From: Kitasatospora aureofaciens
Lineage (GTDB): Bacteria > Actinomycetota > Actinomycetes > Streptomycetales > Streptomycetaceae
DNA: 64,000 nt
Direction of reading: 5' to 3'
Assembly (NCBI GenBank): GCA_000720845.1
Contig: JODU01000012.1
Coordinates: 62,001 to 126,000, forward strand
Shown here: positions 29,915 to 36,930 of the stretch, piece after piece
How the letters are laid out: each line of letters starts with the position of its first letter
How positions within the stretch are numbered: the stretch's first letter is position 1
Position numbers and translations under genes: made by a program
Notes under the pieces: model-generated
What the model saw: only the letters and a program-made list of their open reading frames with translations
Told to the model about the DNA's origin: nothing
Databases searched by the model: none

Positions 29915-30823
29915 TCAGTCGTGGGGGACTTCCTCGATCACCGTCTCCGCGAACCGCCACGAGCCCCGGTTCCCCAGCGCCTCTGCGCGCAGCCCCATCT
30001 CCCAGGCGATCCGCGCCGCCCGTTGCTGCGGGACGTCGGGGTACTCCTCGGGCTGGACCTTGATGTAGCCGCGCCGGTCGGCCGTTTGGGTGCGCAGCAC
30101 TTCGCGCAGCTTCCGCTCCTGCTCGTCCGGCGTACTGGAGTCGCCAGTGATGTGCCGGTACACCTTGCCCGTGCCGGCCGGGCGCTTCCGTTCCTCCCGT
30201 CGGCTCGCGGCGTCCGATCCGCGCCATGTCATCCACCCGACCGCACCGAGCGCGGCAAGGCCCGCCGCCCCCGCGCCGAGCAGCTCACCGGTGGCGTCCG
30301 CCTGCCCCGGCGTCCGGGGGCGGAGTACCCCTTCCGGGTCCGCGACCACGGTCAGCACCTGGCCGACGTCGTAGAGGTCGGTCGTCGTCTCCAGCTCCGG
30401 CCCGGGCACGCGGGAGCCGTCCTCGCGCCGCAGCTCGTAGTGGGAGTGGCGGGCCTTGCGCCCCTGGGCCGGGTCGAGCCGCTCCTTCACCACCGTGGCC
30501 GTGACCTCCTCGCCACGTTGGCGCAGCGTGAGGTCGTCGCGCCCCAGGTCGAAGACGTACACCGACACCACGGAGGTCAGCACGACGAACAGCGCCGCGT
30601 ATGTGCTCGACTCCCGAGCACCGAGTCTCCGGATCAGTGCGACGAGCAGCAGTCCGTGCACAATCCACAGGACGATCTCGACGAAGGGCCCGGTCCCGTC
30701 GGCAAGGAGGAACATCGCCGCGACAACGGCGATCGTGTAGCAACCGATACCGACCGCGAGCAGGGCAGGATACTTCGCACGCCTCACGCGGGCCTCATCC
30801 TTCGCCTGCCCGATGCTGATCAC
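29915..30823 (-). CDS. DUF3592-like membrane protein
   Basis: The GTG start overlaps the stop of the upstream gene by four bases (GTGA). The 302-residue protein has three N-terminal hydrophobic segments (LLAVGIGCYTIAVVAAMFLL; FVEIVLWIVHGLLLVALI; YAALFVVLTSVVSVYVF), an extracytoplasmic part of DUF3592 type (EVTATVVKERL...HSHYELRREDGSRVPGPE...YDVGQVLTVVADPEGVLRP), a further hydrophobic stretch (LLGAGAAGLAALGAVGW) and a charged cytoplasmic tail of about 100 residues. Function unknown. Its overlap with the next gene and position beside the Ser/Thr kinase suggest a shared unit. Confidence 0.8.
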   Translation of the reverse strand: MISIGQAKDEARVRRAKYPALLAVGIGCYTIAVVAAMFLLADGTGPFVEIVLWIVHGLLLVALIRRLGARESSTYAALFVVLTSVVSVYVFDLGRDDLTLRQRGEEVTATVVKERLDPAQGRKARHSHYELRREDGSRVPGPELETTTDLYDVGQVLTVVADPEGVLRPRTPGQADATGELLGAGAAGLAALGAVGWMTWRGSDAASRREERKRPAGTGKVYRHITGDSSTPDEQERKLREVLRTQTADRRGYIKVQPEEYPDVPQQRAARIAWEMGLRAEALGNRGSWRFAETVIEEVPHD

Positions 30824-31272
30824 GCTCGTTGCTCCGTTCCTCCGGCGTCCTGGACTGCGGCCTTCACGGCACTCTCCACCCTCGGTTCCTCATCCGAGAT
30901 CGACTTCATGATGCCGCTGAGCACTTCGAGGTATTCGTTCCAGTGCTCACGGTCTTCGGTCATGAAGACGAAGAGGACCGACCCGGGCCCGGCCTTCAGC
31001 GGAACGCTGAGTTGCACCTGCCGCATGGTGGCGGGTACGGATTCCTCCTGCCCGAAAAGTGCACCCGGGATCTCCAGCTCCAGGTCCCGGATACATAAGG
31101 CGGCCATGCCGTACGGGAGCATCACCATTCCCACCTCGGCGTCCGGATGCTGCTCACGCCATTGAACAGCCGTGCGCTTCGCCGAGCCGCGTCGGTCCTG
31201 GAAGTCGGGGCCCGTCTCCGGCCGCTCGACCATCACGCAGAGGGTGCCCTGCGAAAGCTGGTCGTCAGACAT
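30820..31272 (-). CDS. conserved hypothetical protein in kinase cluster
   Basis: The 150-residue soluble protein starts MSDDQLSQGTLCVMVERPETG; no strong ribosome binding site is visible and a start 20 codons upstream is possible. It has alternating hydrophobic strands (AEVGMVMLPYGMAALCIRDLELEIPG; VQLSVPLKAGPGSVLFVFM) and an amphipathic helix (EHWNEYLEVLSGIMKSI). I do not recognise the family. It lies between the kinase gene and the DUF3592 gene, overlapping the latter by four bases. No signal peptide. Confidence 0.7.
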   Translation of the reverse strand: MSDDQLSQGTLCVMVERPETGPDFQDRRGSAKRTAVQWREQHPDAEVGMVMLPYGMAALCIRDLELEIPGALFGQEESVPATMRQVQLSVPLKAGPGSVLFVFMTEDREHWNEYLEVLSGIMKSISDEEPRVESAVKAAVQDAGGTEQRA

Positions 31273-31382
31273 GCGCAACAGACAACTGGATACGTGAGCG
31301 GCACCCGCCTCGAGGGGTTCACGTGACACCATGCCGGGGCCAGTCGGTGCACCGTCCCGGCTTCCCGGCAGAGCGGGAGCGC

Positions 31383-33473
31383 TCAACGAGCGGTCCCTGA
31401 GGGGAGCTTCCACAGGCGTACGCCGTGGTGTGCCCCGGGGTCGTTCGAGGGGCCGTACTCGTCCGGGGCGTCGGAGTCCTCGTCCGGTTCGTCGACGCCG
31501 CCGAGGGTGGTGCCGGCGAGGAAGCGTCCGTCCGGGCTGAATGCCAGTTCCCGGATCTTGTCGTCGCCGTAGCCGCTGTCGTCGTCGGAGAGGATGGCGC
31601 TCGGCCTGCGGTCTGCCAGGTTCCACAGCAGTACCCCGCCGTCGGCGGTGACTGCGAGGCTCCGGCCGTCGGGGCTGAAGGCCAGGTCCCGGGCCTGGAC
31701 GCGGTCGTTGGCCAGGGTGGCCTTGAGGCGGCCGGTGGCCACGTCCCACAGCCGGACGTCGCTGTACGGTCCGCCGGTGGCGAGGGTCTTGCCGTCGGGG
31801 CTGAACGCGACGGCGTAGGTGACGTCGTCGAGGGCGAGGTTGCGGCGGGGGTCGCCCTGGCCGTAGGGCTCCGGATCGAGCCGGGTCAGGTCCCACAGCT
31901 TGGCCGGCTCGTTGTTCGGGTAACTGCGCTTGTCGGAGGGGTCGCCGACGGTGGCGAGGGCCTTGCCGTCGGGGCTGAACGCCACGTCCGTCGTGCGCAC
32001 CTCCTGTGTGAAGTGGGCGCGCGCGTCCTCGCTGCGGCTGTCGACGTCCCACAGCTCGGACCCGATGATGTCGCCGAGGGCGATCCGCTTGCCGTCGGGG
32101 CTGAGGGCGATGGCGTAGGTGTGTTCCTCGATGCGGCGGATCTCCCGTCGCCCTGCCACGTCCCAGACGCCGACCAGGCTGTTGTAGGTCCTCGCGGCCA
32201 GCGTCTTCCCGTCGGCGCTGAACGTCACGTTGAGGACGCTCATCGGCTGCCCCGACCGGTCCTTCTCGACGAGCGTGGCGCGCACCTTGCGCGTGGTGAC
32301 GTCCCAGAGCCTGATCCTGCCGTCCTCTCCCCCGGTGGCGAGCGTCCTGCCGTCCCGGCCGAACGCGATGCCGGTGCTCCCCTTGGCGAAGATGTCGGTC
32401 GCCGCGACCACGGGATACGGCTGCTTGCTCTTCGGGGGCTTCTTCGACGACGGCAGCAGCACCGCCACCAGTACGCCGACCAGGGCGATGACACCGACGA
32501 CGCCGAGCAGGGCGACGTACGGCGGGGTGGACGGTGGCGCGGGGTCGGCGTCCGGTGCCGGGGTGCGCGCCGGGGCGGTGGCGGTGGGCGCGTCCGGGCC
32601 GGTCGCCGGGGGCGCGGACACGACGGTGGGCGTGCGGCCGTCGTCGAAGTCCCCGTTCGCCGCCCGGCCGCAGAGCCGGACGACCTCGGCGGGCGTCGGC
32701 CGCAACGCCGGGTCCTTCTCCAGGCAGCGGGTCACCACGCCGCGCACGGGCGCCGGGCAGCCGTCGAGGTCGGGCGCCGCCTCCAGGATCCGGTACGCCA
32801 CGCCGTGGTCGCTGCCGCCGCCGAACGCGAGCCGTCCGGTGGCGGCGAAGTGGGCGACGAGGCCGAGCGCGAACACGTCACCGGCCTCGGTGACGTGCTG
32901 GCCCCGGATGTACTCGGGTGCCATGTAGGCGGGCGTCCCGGCGCGCCTGCCCGTGGCGGTCACGGCGGTGACGTCCGCGGCGCGGGCGATGCCGAAGTCG
33001 ATGACCTTGGGTCCGTCCGCGGTGAGGACGATGTTGGCCGGCTTCAGGTCCCGGTGGATCACTCCCGCGGCGTGGACGGTCTCCAGCGCCTCGGCGACCC
33101 TGGCCGTCAGCGTGAGCACCTCGTCGGCGGGCAGCGGCCCCCGTTCGCCGACGGCGTGCTGGAGGGAGGGTCCGGGAGCGTAGGCCGTGGCGAGCCATGG
33201 CTCCTCCGCCTCCAGGTCCGCCGCGACGACGGGCACGGTGTAGAGCCCCTGGACGCGCCGGGCCGCCGCCACCTCAAGCGCGAAGCGCTTGCGGAACTCC
33301 GGGTCGGCGGCGTACGCACGGTGGATGACCTTGACGGCCACGGCGCTCCCGGCGGGCGTACGTCCCAGGTAGACGCGGCCCATCCCGCCCTCGCCCAGCA
33401 GCCTCTCCAGCCGGTAGGGACCGATCGCCGCCGGTATGCCACCGGCGGCCGGGTCAGGCCTACGGTCCGTCAT
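31383..33473 (-). CDS. membrane Ser/Thr protein kinase with WD40 propeller
   Basis: The 696-residue protein starts MTDRRPDPAAGG. The kinase domain (residues ~20-275) has GEGGMGRVYLG, the Lys in VAVKVI, HRDLKPANIVL, DFG as VIDFGIARA, and the APE-type MAPEY. A Pro/Ala linker is followed by one membrane segment at ~318-340 (ALLGVVGVIALVGVLVAVLL). The C-terminal half, outside the membrane by prediction, has about seven WD40-type repeats (LATGGEDGRIRLWDV; FSADGKTLAARTYNSLVGVWDV; FSPDGKTLATGGPYSDVRLWDV and others). This is the Hanks-type sensor kinase layout in which the propeller may bind a ligand or protein. The upstream region contains a decayed XRE/DUF397 fragment. Confidence 0.92.
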   Translation of the reverse strand: MTDRRPDPAAGGIPAAIGPYRLERLLGEGGMGRVYLGRTPAGSAVAVKVIHRAYAADPEFRKRFALEVAAARRVQGLYTVPVVAADLEAEEPWLATAYAPGPSLQHAVGERGPLPADEVLTLTARVAEALETVHAAGVIHRDLKPANIVLTADGPKVIDFGIARAADVTAVTATGRRAGTPAYMAPEYIRGQHVTEAGDVFALGLVAHFAATGRLAFGGGSDHGVAYRILEAAPDLDGCPAPVRGVVTRCLEKDPALRPTPAEVVRLCGRAANGDFDDGRTPTVVSAPPATGPDAPTATAPARTPAPDADPAPPSTPPYVALLGVVGVIALVGVLVAVLLPSSKKPPKSKQPYPVVAATDIFAKGSTGIAFGRDGRTLATGGEDGRIRLWDVTTRKVRATLVEKDRSGQPMSVLNVTFSADGKTLAARTYNSLVGVWDVAGRREIRRIEEHTYAIALSPDGKRIALGDIIGSELWDVDSRSEDARAHFTQEVRTTDVAFSPDGKALATVGDPSDKRSYPNNEPAKLWDLTRLDPEPYGQGDPRRNLALDDVTYAVAFSPDGKTLATGGPYSDVRLWDVATGRLKATLANDRVQARDLAFSPDGRSLAVTADGGVLLWNLADRRPSAILSDDDSGYGDDKIRELAFSPDGRFLAGTTLGGVDEPDEDSDAPDEYGPSNDPGAHHGVRLWKLPSGTAR

Positions 33474-34019
33474 CCCGCGAGCGCTTCGGTGGATGCGGTG
33501 CAGCGGATCATGACTCTCCAAGCCTCTGCTCGACTACGGCCCCCGACTCCGAAACGCGCGAGCCTGGGCCCGGATCATGCCATAGCACGACTCGCGGGCA
33601 CCGGCGCGTTCTCGGAAGGCGACGGCGGCCGGTGGCGTGTCACACCCCGGCCGGCCGGGGCCCGTTCCTGGATCGGTCCCGGAAAACCCGTGAATCTCCA
33701 CAGCGTTCATCGCTCGGTCGCACGGTCGGGCCCCGGCGGCGGCCCGCTGGGCAGGCGGCCCGCGCCGCGGCGCCGACGAGCCCGCTGCCCTCGGTGGGTG
33801 GCGTGAAGATCCGGCCGCTTTCCCTGACCGCATTCACACACTGGTGAATCCGGCGACGCCGGGCGGCGGCACTCAACCGCTCGTCGATGGTGGGCCGTTC
33901 AGCCCCGTGCTTTGATCGGTGCACGGCACGCCGACGGCCCGCGCCGGATGTCCCCAACCCCGGGCGCCGGGCGTGCGTACCGCACCGCTCCCCTTCCCCA
34001 CGAAAGGAACAGACCTGCC
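33474..34019. other. 546-base gap: XRE/DUF397 relic plus leader-peptide promoter
   Basis: The left part (33474-33595) is a degraded copy of the XRE/DUF397 junction found intact at 34460-34550. The rest has no convincing gene and should contain the promoter of the peptide gene at 34020; no unambiguous -10/-35 pair was found. Confidence 0.5.
33477..33593 (-). pseudogene. remnant of an XRE regulator/DUF397 gene pair
   Basis: On the minus strand the sequence first matches the last ~25 codons of the XRE gene (CYGMIRAQAR versus RYGMIRAQAL), loses frame through a one-base deletion, then runs through CTTGGAGAGTCATGATCCGC, which is identical to the XRE stop/DUF397 start at 34460-34480, and encodes MIRCTASTEALAG before a stop. 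The intact DUF397 protein begins MIRVTSTSEAP. About 90 bases align, with identical blocks of more than 20 bases at both ends. It lies directly upstream of the kinase start. Confidence 0.75.
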
Positions 34020-34250
34020 ATGAACACTGTCCCCCAGGTCGAGACGGCCGAGATCTCCGACGCGGACCTGGACCGGGTGTCCGGCGGCATCGGCCTCACC
34101 GCGAGCACCGCCCTGGTCGCGGGCGACGGCGCCCTCGGTGCCGGCCTCTACGCGGAGTCCGGCCCGCTCACCCTCGCCGGCGGCCTCGGCGCCTCGGCAC
34201 CCTTCGGCGGCGCGGCGGCCCAGGGCCAGGTCCACACGACCATGGTCTGA
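34020..34250 (+). CDS. small peptide with double-glycine leader (putative RiPP or bacteriocin precursor)
   Basis: The ATG has AAAGGA about ten bases upstream and encodes 76 residues. The first 23 form a classic double-glycine leader: MNTVPQVETAEISDADLDRV then SGG, with the acidic/hydrophobic pattern I-S-D-A-D-L-D-x-V-S-G-G cleaved by C39 peptidases in many bacteriocin and lanthipeptide systems. The 53-residue core is Gly/Ala/Thr/Ser-rich with no Cys (IGLTASTALVAGDGALGAGL at its start; GQVHTTMV at its end), so Cys-based lanthionine rings are excluded. No C39 transporter or modification enzyme is adjacent. It is convergent with the DUF397/XRE pair, five bases from the DUF397 stop. Confidence 0.7.
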   Translation: MNTVPQVETAEISDADLDRVSGGIGLTASTALVAGDGALGAGLYAESGPLTLAGGLGASAPFGGAAAQGQVHTTMV

Positions 34251-34255
34251 GCCGT

Positions 34256-34468
34256 TCAGGGCGTCACGACCGCCGCCCTCACGAACCCCGCCCACGCCGT
34301 CCGCGTGACGGCGAGGCGGGGGCCGTGGGGGCGCTTGGAGTCGCGGATGTGGATGGTGGCGGGGGTTATCGCCACTTCGACGCAGTCGTTGCCGTCCCCG
34401 CTGCTGCTGTAGCTGCTCTTGAACCAGACGGGAACGGGGGCTTCCGAGGTTGAGGTGACGCGGATCAT
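34256..34468 (-). CDS. DUF397 domain protein
   Basis: The 70-residue protein has the DUF397 signature: VWFKSSYSSSGDGNDCVEVAI, then IRDSKRPHGPRLAVTRTAWAGFV. It starts at ATG 34468, overlapping the stop of the XRE gene by four bases (ATGA). DUF397 proteins are small partners of WhiJ-like helix-turn-helix regulators in streptomycetes and are thought to act with them in development or antibiotic control. The partner here is the adjacent XRE protein. Confidence 0.93.
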   Translation of the reverse strand: MIRVTSTSEAPVPVWFKSSYSSSGDGNDCVEVAITPATIHIRDSKRPHGPRLAVTRTAWAGFVRAAVVTP

Positions 34469-35319
34469 GACTCTCCAAGCATCTGCTCGATGACGGCCCG
34501 CGACTCTCGGGGCGTGAGAGCCTGGGCCCGGATCATGCCATAGCGCAGCTCAAGGATCCGGAGCTGTTTGGGGTCGGACACGGGCCGACCGCTGAACGCT
34601 CCTTCGGAGCGGCCCACCGCCGTACCGTCGGGAAATTTCAGGACCTCGATCAGACCGCCCGTGCCGAAGTGCTCCTCGCGTGCGGTCGGCATCACCTGGA
34701 TCGATACGCTCCGCAACTCACCCAGCTCAAGCAGTCGTTCGAGCTGACCACGCCACACCATTCTGCCCCCTACGGGCCGGCGCAGCGTCGCCTCCTCCTG
34801 GACGAAACTGAAGGTCGGCGCCGGGGACCGCTCGAACACCGACCGGCGTGCCAGTCGTGCCGCCACCATCCGCTCGGTCTCTTCCTCCGTGTACGCGGGC
34901 AACCAGGCGTCGAAGAGCGATCGCATGTGGTCCTCGGTCTGCAAAAGCCCATGGATGTTGTGGTTGGCGTACAAGGAGATCTCAACCGCCGTGGCCTCCA
35001 GCTTGGCCAGCTCCCGCACATGCTTGGGGTACCGGACCCTCTTCACGTCCTCCCAGGCAGCGGCGAGGAGGCCGCCCGCGTCGAGAACCTGGTCCGCCCT
35101 CTCCAGGTACTCCCGCCGGGGGATCCGCTTGCCGCCCTCGACCTTGTAGACCAGGTCCTCCCCGTAGCCGACCGCCACCCCGAAGTCGCCCGCCCGCATG
35201 CCCACCGCCTCGCGGCGCAGCCTCAGTTGCCTCCCCACGGTGGTGAGGACGGCCACACCCCACTCGTCGTCCGGGTCGACCTCCCAACCCGGCTCGTCCG
35301 CCTCGCCGTTCCCCGACAT
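34465..35319 (-). CDS. XRE-family regulator with DUF5753-type domain (WhiJ-like)
   Basis: ATG 35319 (MSGNGEADEPGWEVD) is seven bases after GGAGG; the GTG six bases earlier is too close to that site. The 284-residue protein has an N-terminal XRE helix-turn-helix (VGRQLRLRREAVGMRAGDFGVAVGYGEDLVYKVEGGKRIPRREYLERADQVL) and the long C-terminal domain typical of the streptomycete family (WEDVKRVRYPKHVRELAKLEATAVEISLYANHNIHGLLQTEDHMRSLF). It is translationally coupled to DUF397. Such pairs are abundant in Streptomyces and are developmental or specialised-metabolism switches. Confidence 0.92.
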   Translation of the reverse strand: MSGNGEADEPGWEVDPDDEWGVAVLTTVGRQLRLRREAVGMRAGDFGVAVGYGEDLVYKVEGGKRIPRREYLERADQVLDAGGLLAAAWEDVKRVRYPKHVRELAKLEATAVEISLYANHNIHGLLQTEDHMRSLFDAWLPAYTEEETERMVAARLARRSVFERSPAPTFSFVQEEATLRRPVGGRMVWRGQLERLLELGELRSVSIQVMPTAREEHFGTGGLIEVLKFPDGTAVGRSEGAFSGRPVSDPKQLRILELRYGMIRAQALTPRESRAVIEQMLGES

Positions 35320-35407
35320 CCGCACCCCTCCGTCGTACGCGTCCCGTCGCGACGTACGTCAAGGTAGACGAGCGCGTTACGCCGGGTGACGGAATGCGGT
35401 CACCGCG

Positions 35408-36025
35408 TCACCCGGACGTGCCGCACAGGCCCCGCTCCACCGCTTCCATCACCCTGCGTTCCGCCTCCTCCGCCTCGGGCGGACGCAGGCCCCGCAGGGG
35501 GCCGTCGGTGAGGAGTACGGCCATGCCGTGGACGGTGGACCAGACGAAGTACTCGGCGTCCGGGCGGTGTCCGGGAGACAGGGCACCCGTGGTGGCGAGG
35601 TCGTCCAGGGCCTCGGACAGGAGGCGGTAGGCGGTCCGGCCCCCGGTCCCGGCCGCTTCCCCGGTGTCGGTGTCGGCCATGCCCGTGGTCGCGAACGCGG
35701 CGCGGAACAGGCCCGGTTCGGACTGCGCGAAGGCGAGGTAGCCGCGGGCCAGGGCACGCAGGCGCGCGCGTGCGCAGGAGGCTGCTCCCGCCGGTTCGCG
35801 CTCCATCGTGCGGGCCAGCTCCGCCAGGCCCACCTGGGAGACCGCGGCCAGCAGGGCCCGCCGGTCGGCGAAGTGGCGGTAGGCCGCGTTCGGGGCCACC
35901 CCCACCCGGCGGGTCGCCTCACGCAGGACCACCGCGTCCGGGCCGCCCTCCCGGGCCAGTTCGACGCCCGCCGCGATGAGCGCGTTGGGCAGGTCGCCGT
36001 GCCGGTAGGTGTCCCGTGGGGCCAT
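35408..36025 (-). CDS. TetR-family regulator of the adjacent ABC exporter
   Basis: The 205-residue protein starts MAPRDTYRHGDLPNALIAAG, with GAGGAG six bases upstream. The TetR helix-turn-helix is LREATRRVGVAPNAAYRHFADRRALLAAV; the C-terminal domain (FRAAFATTGMADTDTG...AEYFVWSTVHGMAVLL) is of the WHG type. It is divergent from the ABC transporter operon, with two near-identical operators in the 128-base gap, so it most likely represses itself and the exporter until a ligand binds. Confidence 0.93.
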   Translation of the reverse strand: MAPRDTYRHGDLPNALIAAGVELAREGGPDAVVLREATRRVGVAPNAAYRHFADRRALLAAVSQVGLAELARTMEREPAGAASCARARLRALARGYLAFAQSEPGLFRAAFATTGMADTDTGEAAGTGGRTAYRLLSEALDDLATTGALSPGHRPDAEYFVWSTVHGMAVLLTDGPLRGLRPPEAEEAERRVMEAVERGLCGTSG

Positions 36026-36060
36026 CGGTACTCCTCTGTCCGCGGTTCTCCCGCCCTCTC

Positions 36061-36081
36061 GATGTGGACGGCGTTCACATC
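36061..36081. promoter_or_regulatory. TetR operator, site 1
   Basis: A 21-bp palindrome with GATGTG/CACATC outer arms and central ACGGCGT. It differs from site 2 by a single base in the shared 19-bp core. Confidence 0.7.
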
Positions 36082-36107
36082 GGCGGCTAGTCTACGACGC
36101 GTCGGAA

Positions 36108-36126
36108 ATGTGGACGGCGTCCACAT
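36108..36126. promoter_or_regulatory. TetR operator, site 2
   Basis: A perfect 19-bp palindrome ATGTGGACG-G-CGTCCACAT. Its centre is 46 bases from the centre of site 1, and a -10-like TAGTCT/TAGACT element lies between them. Confidence 0.75.
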
Positions 36127-36153
36127 GTGGGTGGTCGAGGGGGAGCGGGCGAC

Positions 36154-36930
36154 ATGCGCGACGAAGACGCGGTGCGGCTGGAGGCGTTGACCAAGCGGTA
36201 CGGGTCCGGACGGGCCGAGGCGACCGTGCTCGGGCCGGTCGATCTGGGCTTCTCACGGGGGTGTTTCACCGCCGTGATGGGGCCCTCGGGGTCCGGCAAG
36301 TCGACGCTTCTGCAGTGCGCGGCTGGGCTGGACGGGCCCAGTTCCGGACGCGTCGTCCTGGACGGCACCGACCTGACCTCGCTGAACGAGACGGAGCGGA
36401 CCCGGTTCCGCAGGACCGCCACCGGGTTCGTCTTCCAGGCGTACAACCTGCTGCCCTCCCTCACCGCCGAGCAGAACGTCGCACTGCCCCTGCGGCTCGC
36501 CGGCCGGCGCCCGGCACGCGGGGAGGTGCGGCGCGCGCTGGAGCAGGTGGGGCTCGGCGACCGGGCGGGGAGCCGTCCGCATCACCTCTCCGGGGGCCAG
36601 CAGCAGCGGGTGGCCGTCGCCCGCGCGCTGGTGACCCGCCCGGCCGTCCTCTTCGCCGACGAGCCGACCGGGGCGCTCGACCTCACGACGGGGCGCGAAC
36701 TGCTCCGTGTCCTGCGGGACCTGGTGCACTCCCCCGGTGACCGGGAGGCAGGGACCGTCGTCATGGTCACCCATGATCCGCAGGTCGCGGCCTTCGCCGA
36801 CCGCGTGGTCTTCCTCGCCGACGGGCTCCTCGCGGGAGAGCTGCGCTCGCCCACTCCGCAGGCGGTCGCCGAGCGGATGACCGCGCTGGGCCGACCCGCG
36901 GCGGAGGAAGCGGCGGGTGCCCCGTGCTGA
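36154..36930 (+). CDS. ABC transporter ATP-binding protein (MacB/LolD type)
   Basis: ATG 36154 is nine bases after GGGGGAG; an upstream GTG in frame lies inside the operator. The 258-residue ATPase has Walker A GPSGSGKST, the Q-loop region FVFQAYNLLPSLTAEQNV, signature LSGGQQQRVAVARAL, Walker B VLFADEPTGALD and the switch His in VTHDPQ. The NLLPSLTAEQNV and DEPTGALD forms are those of the MacB/LolD class that pairs with FtsX-type permeases. The next gene overlaps it by seven bases and is such a permease. Confidence 0.95.
   Translation: MRDEDAVRLEALTKRYGSGRAEATVLGPVDLGFSRGCFTAVMGPSGSGKSTLLQCAAGLDGPSSGRVVLDGTDLTSLNETERTRFRRTATGFVFQAYNLLPSLTAEQNVALPLRLAGRRPARGEVRRALEQVGLGDRAGSRPHHLSGGQQQRVAVARALVTRPAVLFADEPTGALDLTTGRELLRVLRDLVHSPGDREAGTVVMVTHDPQVAAFADRVVFLADGLLAGELRSPTPQAVAERMTALGRPAAEEAAGAPC

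Noticed and set aside
34256..35319. XRE/DUF397 pair as the immunity or modification genes of the leader peptide
   Set aside because: Such pairs are very common in Streptomyces without peptide genes and neither protein has a modifying or immunity motif; a regulatory link remains possible only.
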